NCBI RefSeq assembly: GCF_900107135.1
Contig: NZ_FNOV01000002.1
Location: 434,001-498,000 of the forward strand
Origin: Hymenobacter psychrophilus
Lineage (GTDB): Bacteria > Bacteroidota > Bacteroidia > Cytophagales > Hymenobacteraceae
Direction of reading: 5' to 3'
Length of the DNA: 64,000 nucleotides
Shown here piece by piece: positions 47,480-55,938 of this stretch. The notes beneath the pieces were generated by a model. The model was not told the DNA's origin and did not search any database. It saw nothing but the letters and a program-made list of their open reading frames with translations. The position numbers and the translations under genes were made by a program. Each line of letters opens with the position of its first letter. Positions within the stretch are counted from its first letter, which is position 1.

Positions 47480-47863
47480 ATGGAAAACGTAAACCCAAAA
47501 ACCATCCTCATTGCTGAGGACAGCTCTGTTATTCTCAACCTGACTAAAAAAATCCTGGAGCTGCAGCAGTACCGCATTGTGTCGGCTAAAAACGGGGGCG
47601 AAGTAATCCGGCAGATCGAAAGCCAGCCCATCGACTGCGTACTGATGGACATTAACATTCCGGTGAAAGACGGCATGGAATGCACGCGCGAAATCCGCCG
47701 TAATGCCGACCCGCGCATTGCCAAAATTCCGGTAATTGCCATTACAGGCAATGCCAACAACTACTCGATGGAGCAGTTCCGTGAAGCCGGTGTAACCGAT
47801 TATCTGCCCAAGCCCCTCGATTTTGATGCGCTGGTGCGGGTGGTGAAACAGTACGTAGGGTAA
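47480..47863 (+). CDS. Stand-alone response regulator receiver domain
   Basis: A 127-residue CheY-like protein: IAEDSSVILNLTKKIL (acidic pair), Asp57 in VLMDINIPVKDG, AITGNAN (Thr) and the final KPLDFDALVRVV (Lys). No output domain. It lies just after the hybrid kinase, which ends in an HPt domain, so it probably receives phosphate from that relay. Confidence 0.93.
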   Translation: MENVNPKTILIAEDSSVILNLTKKILELQQYRIVSAKNGGEVIRQIESQPIDCVLMDINIPVKDGMECTREIRRNADPRIAKIPVIAITGNANNYSMEQFREAGVTDYLPKPLDFDALVRVVKQYVG

Positions 47864-47953
47864 TTGGAGAAGCGAGGAGTCAAGAGCTAGAAGACAGAAT
47901 ACTTACTTGCTTGTTTCTCCTCGCTCTTTGCTTCCAACTTCTAGCTTCTGTTC

Positions 47954-48724
47954 ATGCAAATCACTTTTCTGGGTACGGGTACGTCGCAGGGGGTGCCCAT
48001 GATTGGGTGCACCTGCGCCGTATGCCGCTCAGTTGATTACCGCGATAAGCGCCTGCGCGTATCGGTGCACTTGCAGGTAGCGGGCAAAAGCATCGTTATC
48101 GACTCGGGCCCCGATTTCCGGCAGCAGGCGTTGCGCGCGCAAATCGACCACCTCGACGCGGTGGTGTTTACCCACGAGCACAAAGACCACACCGGTGGCC
48201 TCGACGACATCCGGGCCTACAACTTCCGGCAGCAGCAGGATATGCCCCTGCACGCCGAGCCCCGGGTGCTGGCGCAGTTGCAGCAGGAGTACGCCTACAT
48301 TTTCGCCGACCACAAATACCCCGGCGTGCCCCGGGCAGAGTTGCACCCGATTGAAAGCGACACGGCGGTATTTGAGGTGGCCGGCGTGCCGTTTCAGCCC
48401 ATCCGGGCGCTGCATTACAAGCTGCCAGTGCTGGGCTACCGAATTGGCGGTTTTACCTACATCACCGATGCCAATTACCTCAGTCCCGAGTCGTTGGAGT
48501 TGATGCGTGGCTCGGAAATTATCGTGCTCAATGCCCTGCGCCACGAGCAGCACATTTCCCATTTCACGCTGCGGCAGGCTGTTGATATTCTCGAAGATCT
48601 GGCCCCAACCCGCGGCTACCTCACCCACATCAGCCACCAGTTGGGCCGCCACCACGATGTGGAGGCGACGCTGCCCGAAAATATCCGCTTGGCTTACGAT
48701 GGGCTAGTGGTTAGCTGCCAATAG
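47954..48724 (+). CDS. MBL-fold metallo-hydrolase (PhnP-like)
   Basis: A 256-residue enzyme. Metal motif THEHKDHTGGLDD, N-terminal FLGTGTSQGVPMIGCTCAVC (a Cys-rich insertion typical of PhnP-type phosphodiesterases), IDSGPDFRQQ and later AVDILEDLAPTRGYLTHISH. PhnP hydrolyses cyclic phosphate esters in phosphonate breakdown; no other phn genes are near, so the substrate is uncertain. Confidence 0.92.
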   Translation: MQITFLGTGTSQGVPMIGCTCAVCRSVDYRDKRLRVSVHLQVAGKSIVIDSGPDFRQQALRAQIDHLDAVVFTHEHKDHTGGLDDIRAYNFRQQQDMPLHAEPRVLAQLQQEYAYIFADHKYPGVPRAELHPIESDTAVFEVAGVPFQPIRALHYKLPVLGYRIGGFTYITDANYLSPESLELMRGSEIIVLNALRHEQHISHFTLRQAVDILEDLAPTRGYLTHISHQLGRHHDVEATLPENIRLAYDGLVVSCQ

Positions 48725-48759
48725 CGTTGCTTTCGGCCTGCCCATCAAAATTTTGAACA

Positions 48760-49125
48760 ATGCATGTTATCCGCCTAGAAGACAAATTCGCGCAGTTCAC
48801 TGACCACTGGAACCCGCGGGTGATTGGGGAGCTGAACGACCAGCACCTGAAAATTGCGCGGGTGCAGGGCGAGTTCATCTGGCACAACCATGCGGCCGAA
48901 GACGAACTGTTTATGGTAGTGAAAGGGCAGCTGCTGATTGATTTCCGCGACGGCACTACGGCCGAGCTGAACCCCGGCGAACTGCTGGTGGTTCCCCGGG
49001 GCACCGACCACCGCCCCCACTCGGCTGCCGAAACCTGGATATTAATGATTGAGCCCAAATCAACCGTGAACACGGGCGACCAAGCGGCCAGCGAGCGGAC
49101 CCGCACTCACCTGGAGCAGATTTAG
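48760..49125 (+). CDS. Cupin domain protein
   Basis: A 121-residue single-domain cupin: FIWHNHAAEDELFMVVKG (metal ligands His, His, Glu) and LNPGELLVVPRGTDHRP (His). Substrate unknown. It starts 35 nt after the metallo-hydrolase gene and is probably co-transcribed. Confidence 0.9.
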   Translation: MHVIRLEDKFAQFTDHWNPRVIGELNDQHLKIARVQGEFIWHNHAAEDELFMVVKGQLLIDFRDGTTAELNPGELLVVPRGTDHRPHSAAETWILMIEPKSTVNTGDQAASERTRTHLEQI

Positions 49126-49533
49126 CTGCTCCCCTATCAGTTGGCCAACGTCAGCAACTGCTACGGCCTGTCGCGCCCACTAATGGCCCACGCAGGCGCA
49201 ACATGACCTGGAACTGCAAATCCCCTACCGCGCCATTAGCTCTGGTTGCGGCGTTTGGGGCGTGGCCGCGGCTTGCCGGTATTGCCGGATGTAAGCCCGA
49301 CCGAAAGCGGCAGCTGTAATTTGCGGTTCGGCTCCAGAACTAACGCTTTTTCGGAAGGTAGTCTGACTGAAATAAGCTTAGCGCAACGAAGAAGATGCGG
49401 CTGCCTTCAGCAGGATTCGGGGCCAACGAATACGGTTGTATTGCCTTTGCCGATTGATTCCTGCGTTATTTGTGCCCCGACCGGCTCTGGGGCGCTGCCA
49501 GGGTGCAGGGCCGCTGTTTAACTCGTCCTGCTT
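49126..49533. other. Intergenic region before the NFACT gene
   Basis: 408 bp between two plus-strand genes. A 91-codon plus-strand frame (49246-49521) has no recognisable features and atypical composition, so I do not call it. I found no clear hairpin or repeat family member here. Confidence 0.4.
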
Positions 49534-51111
49534 ATGCCCACCAACTACTACTTTCTGCGCCAGCTCGCGCCCGCCCTCACCCGCCAGCTAGCCGGCTACC
49601 GGGTGGCTACCTGCTTTTCGCAGGAGCGCGACGAACTGGTTATCGGCCTGACTAACGGCGGAGTTGAGTTTTGGCTCCGCCTCACGCTGGCCGCCGCCGG
49701 TACGCTGCTGGCCGTGCCCGAAAGCTTCCAGCGCACCCGCCAGAACTCGGTGGATTTGCTGCCCGGCCTGCTGGGCCAGCAGGTAGCAACCGTGGCTGCC
49801 TGGCCCCACGACCGGGTGCTGCAGCTCGAATTTGCGGGCGGGGCGCGGCTCGTGCTCAAGCTCTATGGCACCCGCCCCAACGCCATTTTCCATCCCGCCG
49901 ACCCCGCAGCCCCGGCCGAGCTATTCCACCCGCGCTACCTGGCCGATGCCGACCTGCGCCCCCCCACCGACCCTGCCTCTCAGGCTGCTTCCGTTGCAGT
50001 AGCCGACCCGACTAAAGCCTACCCCGCCCTCGGCGACCTGGGCCGGGCCTACCTGCGCACGCTGGGCTACGACCCGGCCCCGCTGACAACCAAACGCGAG
50101 CTGGTAGCCCAGGTAGTGTGCCAGTTGGAGCAGCCCGCCGCCTTTTACATCGTCCGGCTCGACAACCGTACCCGCCTGAGCCTGCTGCAGGTGGGCGAGG
50201 TAGAAGCCGAGTTGCCCGCCAACGACCCAATGGGGGCGCTACGCCAATTTGTGCCACGCCTGCTGGGTCGCCAGGCCTACGAGGCTGAGCTGCGCCAAGT
50301 ACGGCTGCTGCTGGAAAAACGCGCCGATACGGCCACTACCGCCGCCCAGCACGCCCGCAACCGCCTTCACGCCCTCGAAAACACCAGCGGCTACCGCCAA
50401 ACTGCCGACCTGATTATGGCCCACTTGAGTCAGATTCCGGCCGGGGCCTCCGAGGTTGAGGTCGAAGATTTCTACCAGCCCGGGCAACGGCGAATCATCA
50501 AGCTAAAGCCCACCGAAACACCCCAGCGCACAGCCCAGAACCTGTACCGCAAGGCCAAAAACCAGCAGCGCGAAACCCGCGAGCTGGCTGAGCGCGCCGA
50601 CCGCCGCGAAGCCGAAGCATTTGGGGCGCTGGAGCTGCTGGAGGAGCTGGGGGCCCTGCCGGCCGGCGAGCTGCGGGTGCTACGCCAGTGGCGCAAGCAG
50701 CACAGCCTCGATGCCGCCGCCGCCGCCAAAGCCGCCGCTTCCGAGTTACCATTCAAGGTATTCGAAGACTCCGGCTTCACGATTCTGGTAGGCCGCAACG
50801 CCGTCAACAACGACCTGCTGACCCAGCGCTATGCCCACAAAGACGACCTCTGGCTGCACGCCAAAGACGTAACCGGCTCGCATGTTGTCATCCGGCAGCG
50901 GGCCGGCCAGCCGGTACCCGTGCCGGTGCTGGAGCGCGCCGCCCAACTGGCCGCCTGGTACTCCAAGCGCCAAAACGATTCGCTGTGCCCGGTTAGCTAC
51001 ACGCCAAAAAAATACGTGCGCAAACCCCGCGGCGCCAAGCCGGGCCAGGTGGTAGTCGAGCGTGAAAAAGTAGTGCTGGTAATACCCGCCAATCCCTTTG
51101 AGCGGGAATAA
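49534..51111 (+). CDS. NFACT protein, RqcH-like (ribosome quality control)
   Basis: A 525-residue protein. The NFACT-N domain (1-~210: LVIGLTNGGVEFWLRL, LLPGLLGQQVATV) is followed by coiled-coil helices (~260-400: AELRQVRLLLEKRADTATTA, RETRELAERADRREAEA) and the NFACT-R/DUF814 domain (~410-525: ILVGRNAVNNDLLTQRYAHKDDLWLHAKDVTGSHVVIR). RqcH recruits tRNA-Ala to stalled 50S subunits to tag stuck peptides with alanine; the same role here is by family inference. Older annotations call it fibronectin-binding protein. Confidence 0.93.
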   Translation: MPTNYYFLRQLAPALTRQLAGYRVATCFSQERDELVIGLTNGGVEFWLRLTLAAAGTLLAVPESFQRTRQNSVDLLPGLLGQQVATVAAWPHDRVLQLEFAGGARLVLKLYGTRPNAIFHPADPAAPAELFHPRYLADADLRPPTDPASQAASVAVADPTKAYPALGDLGRAYLRTLGYDPAPLTTKRELVAQVVCQLEQPAAFYIVRLDNRTRLSLLQVGEVEAELPANDPMGALRQFVPRLLGRQAYEAELRQVRLLLEKRADTATTAAQHARNRLHALENTSGYRQTADLIMAHLSQIPAGASEVEVEDFYQPGQRRIIKLKPTETPQRTAQNLYRKAKNQQRETRELAERADRREAEAFGALELLEELGALPAGELRVLRQWRKQHSLDAAAAAKAAASELPFKVFEDSGFTILVGRNAVNNDLLTQRYAHKDDLWLHAKDVTGSHVVIRQRAGQPVPVPVLERAAQLAAWYSKRQNDSLCPVSYTPKKYVRKPRGAKPGQVVVEREKVVLVIPANPFERE

Positions 51112-51501
51112 TACCAAAATTTTCGGGCAGTAGTTACAAAGAGGCTCTTTATCGTGTTGATCCGCAGGATAGCATATAAGATGTTTGTTGTTAAAGTTCA
51201 ATAATAGGCACACCTAATACCTAGTCGGTATTAGGTGTATCCGTTTTTGCCACCAAACAGTGTAGTGTAGGCCTCCTGAATGCACGATTAGAATACCTTG
51301 GCTAATACCCTGACTTCCAACAATATTTTTAAGGCGAAGTATTTATTCCTCTCCACGATACATTTATTTTTATATAAAATTTAACTTATATAAGACAAGT
51401 GCAAATAATTAGAATTATTCAATATCATTGCGGTGCGACGACCATCTGCTACGCAGACAGTTGCCGCCCTCTGCTCTCACTCCACCTTCCTTCTACCGCA
51501 C
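51112..51501. other. AT-rich intergenic region before the T9SS adhesin
   Basis: 390 bp. It holds the NFACT gene terminator (51210-51238) and a stretch around 51340-51410 that is unusually AT-rich for this genome and probably contains the adhesin promoter. Confidence 0.6.
51210..51238 (+). terminator. Terminator of the NFACT gene
   Basis: Perfect 12-bp stem (ACACCTAATACC and complement) with a TAGTC loop; a short T run follows five bases later. Confidence 0.75.
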
Positions 51502-54500
51502 ATGAGAACACCTTTCCTCTCCCCTCGGGGCAGGGCATCGCACACCCGCCCTATTTGCCGGCTGCTCGTAGCGTTAGGCCTGCTACTGTTATCTGCCAAC
51601 AGGGCGTGGGCCCAGTTCCCGCGGATCGAATCGTTTAAGAACTCCACTACTTCCGGGGTTGGTTTTCGCCTTGGTGGCAACCCCAACCCCGCCGTGCTAA
51701 CGGCCGCAACCGGCACGGATGCCAACGGCTCGGGCTATCTGCGCCTGACGGACAATACTACAAACCAAGCTGGTTTCGCCATCGATAACCAGTCGTTTCC
51801 GGCCCCAACAGGTTTCGCCATTTCGTTTGAATTCTTCTCCTACGGTGGTACCGGAGCCGATGGCTTTTCGGTTTTCCTCGTTGATGCCGACAAGACGTCG
51901 GCGGCCGCCTTTACCAGCGGGGCCTCCGGCGGTTCGCTGGGCTACGCCCAGAAGACAATCGCCCCTCTTAGTAACGGAGTGCCTAACGGCTACATCGGCA
52001 TCGGCATCGACGAGTTTGGCAATTATGCCAGCCCCACTGAGGGCCGCGTGGGCGGCCCCGGTGTCCGGCCCGATGCCGTGTCGCTGCGCGGAAGCGGTGA
52101 CGGCAACAGCACTACCGATTACCCCTTTATTGCCGGTGGCACCACGCTGCCTTTCAGCCTGGATGTGGCTACAGTACGGGCCCAGCAGGGCTCCGCTGAT
52201 TTCCGGCGGGCTTACATCTACGTGATTCCGCAGCCCGACGGCACCTACCAGATTACCGTTCGCATTCAGAACGGCAACGCGGTAGCTACTACCATTGAGC
52301 GGGTGCGGGTGGCTACGCCGCCGAATAATCTGCGCATTGGGTTCGCCGGCTCGACCGGGGGCAGCACCAATGTTCACGAAATCCGCAACCTGGCCATTAT
52401 TAGAGCCCCGGTGGCCAACGATGATGTGGCGAGCACGGTGTATGGTGTGCCGGTTTCGCTTAACATTCTCAGCAACGACGTGGCCCAGGGCAGCAACCTT
52501 GAACCGACTTCCATCGACCTCGATCCGACTACTACGGCCATCGACAACTCGTTCACGGTGGCCGGCAAAGGCACGTTCACGCGCGGTGCCAACGGCGTAG
52601 TAACCTTCACCCCCGTTGCCACTTTTGCCGGGGTGATAACCATTCCCTACACCGTGGCCTCGGTACTCGGCGACCTGTCGAACCCGGCCAACATCACCAT
52701 CATCGTGAAGGGGGCCGATGTGGCTACGAGCATAAGCGGCCCCACGGCGGCCAGCCCCGGCTCGTCGGTTACGTACACCGTTAATACCAGCAACCTGGGC
52801 ACCGAAACGAGCAACAACCTCGTGCCCAGCATTCAGCTGCCCGCCAACCTGACGGGCGTAGTTGTTTCCAGCGGCAGCTATGATTCCGGCTCTGGCCTGG
52901 TAACGTTTGCCCCCGTGGCCAGCCTGGCTCCGGGCGCACCAAGCATTGTGAATACCGTGAGGTTTACGGCCCCAGCCGGTGGTTCCGTAGTAGCTGCGGC
53001 GAGCGTCACGCTGAGCACGCCCGACCCGGTTCTGAGCAACAACACGGCCACCATTACGACGGTAGTGCAAGGCAACGCCAACGTGGCCACCAGCTGCGCC
53101 ACGCCCGGTAAGGACGGCCCCCGTGCGCTCAACAGTGGCTCAACGACTCCCAACACCTATTACCCGGGCAACGCCACCACCGCCATGAGTGCTACCAGTA
53201 TTCAGGTAGGAGCAGCCGTGGGCGGACCAGGCATTCAGGCCGGCGACCTGGTGATGATTATCCAGGTGCAGGGAGCCACTATCGACGTTACCAACACTAC
53301 TAGCTATGGCGCGAGCACTGCCCCGGTAGCGGGCTTCTACGAGTACGCCGTGGCCACGAACAGCGTTCCGGTAACGGGCGGCACCCTGACGATAGCCAAG
53401 GCCCTAGCCCGCATTTATGAGCGCGTGAGCTACGCCGATGCCGGCAACCCCACCGGCCAGCGCCGGTTCCAGGTGGTGCGGGTGCCGCAGTACTCGGCCC
53501 TGACGGTAACGGGCACCGTGACCGGCCTGGCCTGGAACGGCGAAACCGGCGGCATCCTGGCCCTCGACGTAGCCGGCCAAACCACCTTCAGCGGCAGCGG
53601 CAGCCTGGACATGAGCGGCAAAGGTTTTCGCGGCGGCGGAGCCCGGCAGTACACCGGAGGCGGCACGGGCTACGGCACCAACGACATTCGCAATGTGGCT
53701 AGCCTGACTACCGCAGGCGTCCACGGAGCCAAGGGTGAAGGCTGGGCCGGTACGCCCCGCTTCGTATGGAATGGCACCAGCGTATCTGATACTGGCGTGG
53801 AAGGCTACCGCAACGGCAGCGTGGGCCTGGGTGCGCCCGGCAACGCCGGTGGTGGCGCCACCGATAACCAACTGGCCAGCAACACCGGCAACGCCGGTGG
53901 CGGCGGCGGTGGCAACGCGGCGGCCGGTGGCTTGGGTGGCTTCAATCGAAATGCTAACTCGGGTACCCAGGCGGCGGGCGGCGGCAGCATTGCTGGTGGC
54001 ATCGGCCGCTGGCTGATGGGCGGCGGCGGCGGCGCGGGCTCGAGTGAGCAAGCCGGCACCCTAAGCAGCGGCGGCGTTGGGGGCGGCATCGTGGTGTTGC
54101 GCACTAGTCTGCTAAGCGGTACGGGCCAGCTGCGCGCCGATGGCAGCGGGGCGCCTACGGCCGGTTTGGCCACTAACTACACGAACGGCGGCGGCGGCGG
54201 TGGCGCGGGTGGCACAGTCGTGCTGCTGGCCAGCAATACGTCGGGCTTCGCGAATATGACTCTCAGCGCGGCCGGCGGCGACGGGGGCAACGCTATTACA
54301 GGCGGAAATAACGATGACTACGGCCCCGGAGGCGGTGGTGGCGGCGGCTTCGTATTCGCCAACAGCGGCAGCGGTACCGAGCTTATTGCGGGCGGCGCCA
54401 GTGGCCTCACGGAGCGGGGACGGCCAGCTGATACCAACTCAGCAAGGCCCGGTACCAGCGGCAGCGCCGTAGTCAATGCTACCGACCCGGGCGTGCTCAT

Positions 54501-55608
54501 CAGCGCGGCCAGCGGCTGCCTGCCTTCTTTGTCGGTGGCACTGGCTACCGCTACGCCCAACGTGCAGCGCACCGGCGGCACGGGCAGCAGCGTAAATCCA
54601 GCCCTGTACACGCTCACGATTTCCAACACCGGTGGCCAGGCCGATAATGTTTCTGTGCTGGCAGCGCTGGCAGCGAATATTTTCCAGTACGACCCCACCT
54701 TTACGCCGGTCTTTACGCTCCAGCAGGCCAACGGCACTACTACCTCGATTCCAGCTACCAGCGCCAACACGCCCACTGGCGCCAACAGCACCCCGGAATT
54801 TGGCGGCAGCAGCCTCAGCATTCCGGCCGGGGCCACGCTCTCCATCAGCTTCCGGGCTACCATCGCGGCGGCGGCCCAGAACAATTTCGCTTATCAGGCC
54901 AACGCCACCGTAACTTACAACGACCCGTTCCGGACCACCGTCACCGGCACCGTCAGCCCGGGCGGCAACTACGCCAACGATGCGACGTTGGGCGCGGCCG
55001 GGGGCAGCAACTACTCGGCCTCGTCTTCCGCCAACGAAGACGTAAGCATCACCAGCCCCCTGCCCGTTACGCTCACCGCTTTCGATGCCATAGCCAGCGG
55101 CCGCGACGCGGTACTGACCTGGAAGACGGCTACCGAACTCAACAACGACCGGTTCGAACTGGAGCGCAGCTTCGATGGCGCCACGTTTGAAACCATCGGT
55201 TCGCAGCGGGGCCAAGGCACCACCCAGAGCGCCACCAGCTACCGTTATGTAGATGCCGGCGCGGCCCGCTTCGCCGCTAAACTGCTCTACTACCGCTTGC
55301 GTCAGGTGGATACCGATGGCACCGACAGCTACTCGAAGGTGCAGACGGTGCGCTTTGAGCAACGCAAGGTTACGGTGGGCCTCTACCCTAACCCGCAGCA
55401 AGGGCGCTTTACACTCGATCTACTTGGTTTGCCCGAAGGTTCGTACCAGGTTGACATTCTGGATCTAGCCGGACGGCAGGTACTGCGTACCCAGCTCAGC
55501 GGTGGGCAAGAGCATACTGTACTCGTGCCTACGCTGCCCCAGGGCTCCTATATCGTCCGGGTGAGTGGCCAGGCAGTGAACATCACCCTGCCAATGACGC
55601 GCAACTAA
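51502..55608 (+). CDS. Large secreted lectin-like adhesin with T9SS C-terminal domain
   Basis: A 1368-residue exported protein. The ATG at 51502 begins a signal peptide ending RAWAQ. Residues ~20-310 look like an L-type lectin (FAISFEFFSYGGTGADGFSVFLVD, GYIGIGIDEFGNYASP). Then come a cadherin-like segment (VANDDVASTVYGVPVSLNILSNDV), a DUF11-type repeat (ADVATSISGPTAASPGSSV), a ~450-residue region rich in Gly runs, a second DUF11-like repeat, and a C-terminal T9SS type A sorting domain (LYPNPQQGRFTL to GSYIVRV). It is likely exported by the type IX system and attached to or released from the surface, for adhesion or glycan binding. Confidence 0.9.
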   Translation: MRTPFLSPRGRASHTRPICRLLVALGLLLLSANRAWAQFPRIESFKNSTTSGVGFRLGGNPNPAVLTAATGTDANGSGYLRLTDNTTNQAGFAIDNQSFPAPTGFAISFEFFSYGGTGADGFSVFLVDADKTSAAAFTSGASGGSLGYAQKTIAPLSNGVPNGYIGIGIDEFGNYASPTEGRVGGPGVRPDAVSLRGSGDGNSTTDYPFIAGGTTLPFSLDVATVRAQQGSADFRRAYIYVIPQPDGTYQITVRIQNGNAVATTIERVRVATPPNNLRIGFAGSTGGSTNVHEIRNLAIIRAPVANDDVASTVYGVPVSLNILSNDVAQGSNLEPTSIDLDPTTTAIDNSFTVAGKGTFTRGANGVVTFTPVATFAGVITIPYTVASVLGDLSNPANITIIVKGADVATSISGPTAASPGSSVTYTVNTSNLGTETSNNLVPSIQLPANLTGVVVSSGSYDSGSGLVTFAPVASLAPGAPSIVNTVRFTAPAGGSVVAAASVTLSTPDPVLSNNTATITTVVQGNANVATSCATPGKDGPRALNSGSTTPNTYYPGNATTAMSATSIQVGAAVGGPGIQAGDLVMIIQVQGATIDVTNTTSYGASTAPVAGFYEYAVATNSVPVTGGTLTIAKALARIYERVSYADAGNPTGQRRFQVVRVPQYSALTVTGTVTGLAWNGETGGILALDVAGQTTFSGSGSLDMSGKGFRGGGARQYTGGGTGYGTNDIRNVASLTTAGVHGAKGEGWAGTPRFVWNGTSVSDTGVEGYRNGSVGLGAPGNAGGGATDNQLASNTGNAGGGGGGNAAAGGLGGFNRNANSGTQAAGGGSIAGGIGRWLMGGGGGAGSSEQAGTLSSGGVGGGIVVLRTSLLSGTGQLRADGSGAPTAGLATNYTNGGGGGGAGGTVVLLASNTSGFANMTLSAAGGDGGNAITGGNNDDYGPGGGGGGGFVFANSGSGTELIAGGASGLTERGRPADTNSARPGTSGSAVVNATDPGVLISAASGCLPSLSVALATATPNVQRTGGTGSSVNPALYTLTISNTGGQADNVSVLAALAANIFQYDPTFTPVFTLQQANGTTTSIPATSANTPTGANSTPEFGGSSLSIPAGATLSISFRATIAAAAQNNFAYQANATVTYNDPFRTTVTGTVSPGGNYANDATLGAAGGSNYSASSSANEDVSITSPLPVTLTAFDAIASGRDAVLTWKTATELNNDRFELERSFDGATFETIGSQRGQGTTQSATSYRYVDAGAARFAAKLLYYRLRQVDTDGTDSYSKVQTVRFEQRKVTVGLYPNPQQGRFTLDLLGLPEGSYQVDILDLAGRQVLRTQLSGGQEHTVLVPTLPQGSYIVRVSGQAVNITLPMTRN

Positions 55609-55642
55609 GCGAGCAGCTTAGCTTTATGCTGGCAATACTACC

Positions 55643-55677
55643 AACGCCCTCCGCACCCCGTGCGGGGGGCGTTTTGC
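55643..55677 (+). terminator. Terminator of the adhesin gene
   Basis: 14-bp stem (AACGCCCTCCGCAC with GTGCGGGGGGCGTT; one T-G pair), CCC loop, short T run. Confidence 0.88.
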
Positions 55678-55701
55678 GTAGCGCGCACCGCCTCATTACA
55701 A

Positions 55702-55843
55702 TGAAGCTGTTTGCAAAGTCAAAAGGCGGTCATGCTGAGCTTGTCGAAGAATCTCTACCGCTTCGTTGCAGTCATCCAACGAAGCGGTAGAGATGCTTCG
55801 ACAAGCTCAGCATGACCGCCTTTTGACTTTGTAAACAGCTTCA
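55702..55843. repeat. Near-perfect 67-bp inverted repeat, TGAGCTTGTCGAAG family (copy 2)
   Basis: Arms 55702-55768 and 55777-55843 are complementary with two mismatches around an 8-nt loop. The inner part matches the copy at 39401-39490, and the outer part (GAAGCTGTTT..CAAAGTCAAAAGG) is extra. Confidence 0.97.
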
Positions 55844-55848
55844 ATACC

Positions 55849-55884
55849 AAACAGCCCCGGTAGCAAATGCTACCGGGGCTGTTT
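55849..55884 (-). terminator. Terminator of ffh
   Basis: Perfect 17-bp stem (AAACAGCCCCGGTAGCA and complement) with an AA loop, 55 nt below the ffh stop; A/T-rich flanks on both sides. Confidence 0.85.
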
Positions 55885-55938
55885 GAGTACGTCCACAAAA
55901 TCTGCGAAGTCCGCGAAAAATCCGCGCTAATCAGTGGG

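Larger units (their letters stand above)
55609..55938. other. Hairpin-rich region between the adhesin and ffh
   Basis: 330 bp holding three hairpins in a row: an adhesin terminator, a 142-bp near-perfect palindrome, and an ffh-side terminator. No gene. Confidence 0.85.

Noticed and set aside
49246..49521. 91-codon plus-strand frame before the NFACT gene
   Set aside because: Atypical composition, no recognisable features and no conserved start; likely spurious.
51697..53070. 457-codon frame antisense to the T9SS adhesin
   Set aside because: Antisense shadow over lectin and DUF11 coding sequence; no start signal or domain.
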